This document shows, in pieces, positions 5,312 to 6,409 of a stretch of DNA of 6,409 nt (positions are counted from its first letter, which is position 1; the number at the start of each line of letters is the position of its first letter). Location of the stretch: NCBI GenBank assembly GCA_038230955.1, contig JBBRMG010000035.1, positions 1 through 6,409 of the forward strand, given 5' to 3'. The notes beneath the pieces were generated by a model. It ran no database searches. It was not told the origin of the DNA and saw nothing but the letters and a program-made list of their open reading frames with translations. A program made the translations under genes and the position numbers. The stretch comes from JBBRMG01 sp038230955. GTDB lineage: Bacteria > Patescibacteriota > Doudnabacteria > UBA920.

Positions 5312-6409
5312 TAATTAAAAATTTTGAACAGATAGATACGTCATCATTACGCCGTCAGGCTTTGCTTATTGCGGAGGCTGGCATGTTTGCGATCATGCCA
5401 AAAGAAATAGTTTGGCGAAAAGTTAGTTATAACCGGAAAAGTGGTCTGCTTGAGGTGCAAGGGAAAAAGTTTTCGATTAAGCAGTATCGTCGGGTAATTT
5501 TGGTGGGTGCTGGTAAAACCGCTTTGCAAGCAGTTTCTGCTTTGCATGACATGTTAGGTGATCGCGTGTCATGTGGTTTTGTGATTGATTTAACCGAGGG
5601 ACAGTTATCGAATATTGAGTGTCGTGTGGGGACCCATCCTTATCCGACAGCTGTGAATGTTGCGGCCACAGATGAGATGGTGAAATTGTTGGATGGATGC
5701 GACCAGGAAGACTTAGTGATTGCGGTTATCGGTGGAGGTGGCAGTAGTTTGCTTTGTGCACCCAATGAACTGACGTGCGATGAAGAAGACGCTATTATTA
5801 AAGCATTGGTTCAATCAGGCGCTTCTATTACGGAGCTTAATACTGTACGCAAACATATTAGCAAAGTGAAAGGTGGTAATTTAGCTAAAATCTGTTATCC
5901 GGCCACGGTTATTGGTATGATTTTTTCTGATGTTCCAGGAAACGATTTAGGAATGGTGGCGAGCGGACCTACAGTAAAAGATGAAACTACCGCTCAAGAG
6001 GCCGCTGAAATTTTGCGTCGGTATAATGTGCTTGATAGGTGCAAATTACCATCATGTAATGTGGTTGAAACTCCGAAAGATGAGATGTATTTCGAGCGAG
6101 TGAGTAATATTCTAATGTGCTCCGCTATTGACGCAGTAACAGCTATGAAAATCAAAGCCCAAGAGCTGGGATTGCGTCCCCGAGTCTGGAAAACAGATTT
6201 TGAAGGCGAAGCGCGCGCTGTGGGGCTGGATATATTAGCCACCACTAAACCTGGTGAATGTTTGTTAGCTGCCGGAGAAAGCACAGTAACTATTGTCGGG
6301 CGCGGGAGCGGTGGACGAAACCGAGAAATGGCTTTATCTGTGGTACCTAGCATTGCAGAGGACGGTGTATTCATTGCACTTGCTTCCGAAGGTCATGACA
6401 ATGGAGACA
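5308..6409 (+). CDS. Glycerate 2-kinase (GckA/MOFRL family), 3' end missing
   Basis: The product phosphorylates D-glycerate with ATP to 2-phosphoglycerate, in the cytoplasm, feeding lower glycolysis. The 367 residues present include GAGKTALQAV (67-76), where K70 aligns with the proposed catalytic lysine, then GTHPYPT (108-114), VIAVIGGGGSSLL (137-149), the hallmark LNTVRKHISKVKGGNLAK (177-194), SDVPGNDLGMVASGPTV (207-223), and the C-terminal MOFRL region with GRGSGGRNREMAL (331-343), in which R337 fits the second catalytic residue. Relatives are about 420-450 residues, so the last 50-80 are beyond the window. No disruption is seen. The ATG at 5308 overlaps the preceding TGA as ATGA, implying translational coupling. 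The start is supported by similarity beginning shortly after it. It is unusual as the distal gene of a pilin operon. Confidence 0.9.
   Translation, partial: MIIKNFEQIDTSSLRRQALLIAEAGMFAIMPKEIVWRKVSYNRKSGLLEVQGKKFSIKQYRRVILVGAGKTALQAVSALHDMLGDRVSCGFVIDLTEGQLSNIECRVGTHPYPTAVNVAATDEMVKLLDGCDQEDLVIAVIGGGGSSLLCAPNELTCDEEDAIIKALVQSGASITELNTVRKHISKVKGGNLAKICYPATVIGMIFSDVPGNDLGMVASGPTVKDETTAQEAAEILRRYNVLDRCKLPSCNVVETPKDEMYFERVSNILMCSAIDAVTAMKIKAQELGLRPRVWKTDFEGEARAVGLDILATTKPGECLLAAGESTVTIVGRGSGGRNREMALSVVPSIAEDGVFIALASEGHDNGD

Noticed and set aside
5308..5314. UGA-as-glycine code (SR1/Gracilibacteria type) because TGA is followed directly by TAA
   Set aside because: No in-frame TGA occurs in the 204-, 480- and 602-codon pilins or in the 367 kinase codons. 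Frequent TGA would be expected if it encoded Gly.
5994..6374. Minus-strand frame of 126 codons
   Set aside because: It is antisense to the MOFRL part of the glycerate kinase, whose conserved motifs fix the coding strand.
1..6409. CRISPR array, insertion-sequence inverted repeats or rRNA
   Set aside because: No regularly spaced repeats, no terminal inverted repeats around a transposase, and no rRNA-like sequence were seen.

Overview
The window looks like bacterial chromosomal DNA from a Candidate Phyla Radiation (Patescibacteria)-type organism. The evidence is indirect: a serine-recombinase tail of the kind common in those genomes, a group I intron in a tRNA gene, type IV pilus minor pilins carrying large beta-rich passengers, and start codons without Shine-Dalgarno motifs. 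Genes end in TAA, TAG and TGA, and no long frame needs UGA as a sense codon, so the ordinary bacterial code fits. No lineage below this level can be assigned.

Bases 1-594 hold the 3' end of a serine site-specific recombinase. Its frame is closed a short way upstream, so it is probably a decayed remnant of an integrated element. It reads directly into the 3' end of a tRNA gene on the opposite strand, which is therefore a likely integration target. Bases 541-883 (minus strand) are a tRNA-Asn(GUU) gene split inside the anticodon, between positions 35 and 36, by a 268-nt group I intron at 582-849. The intron has recognisable P, Q, R and S core elements, an internal guide sequence matching the 5' exon, and no internal ORF. 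A sigma70-type promoter lies upstream of the tRNA, and an intrinsic terminator for it is embedded antisense in the recombinase frame.

Bases 884-1052 are a divergent control region. It contains the tRNA promoter, an extended -10 promoter facing right, and an imperfect direct repeat that covers first the promoter spacer and then the first start codon of the operon.

Bases 1053-6409 are one tightly packed rightward operon with junctions of -1, +1, +11 and -4 nt. It encodes a PilV/GspI-like minor pilin with a large multidomain passenger, a PilW/GspJ-like minor pilin, a PilX/GspK-like minor pilin with a beta-rich passenger, a small unrecognised single-pass membrane protein, and a glycerate 2-kinase cut by the window edge. 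The order I-J-K is that of the minor pilin complex that starts and caps type IV pili and type II secretion pseudopili, so the first three products probably form a pilus tip with adhesive surface domains. The last gene is metabolic and shares the transcript without an obvious functional link.
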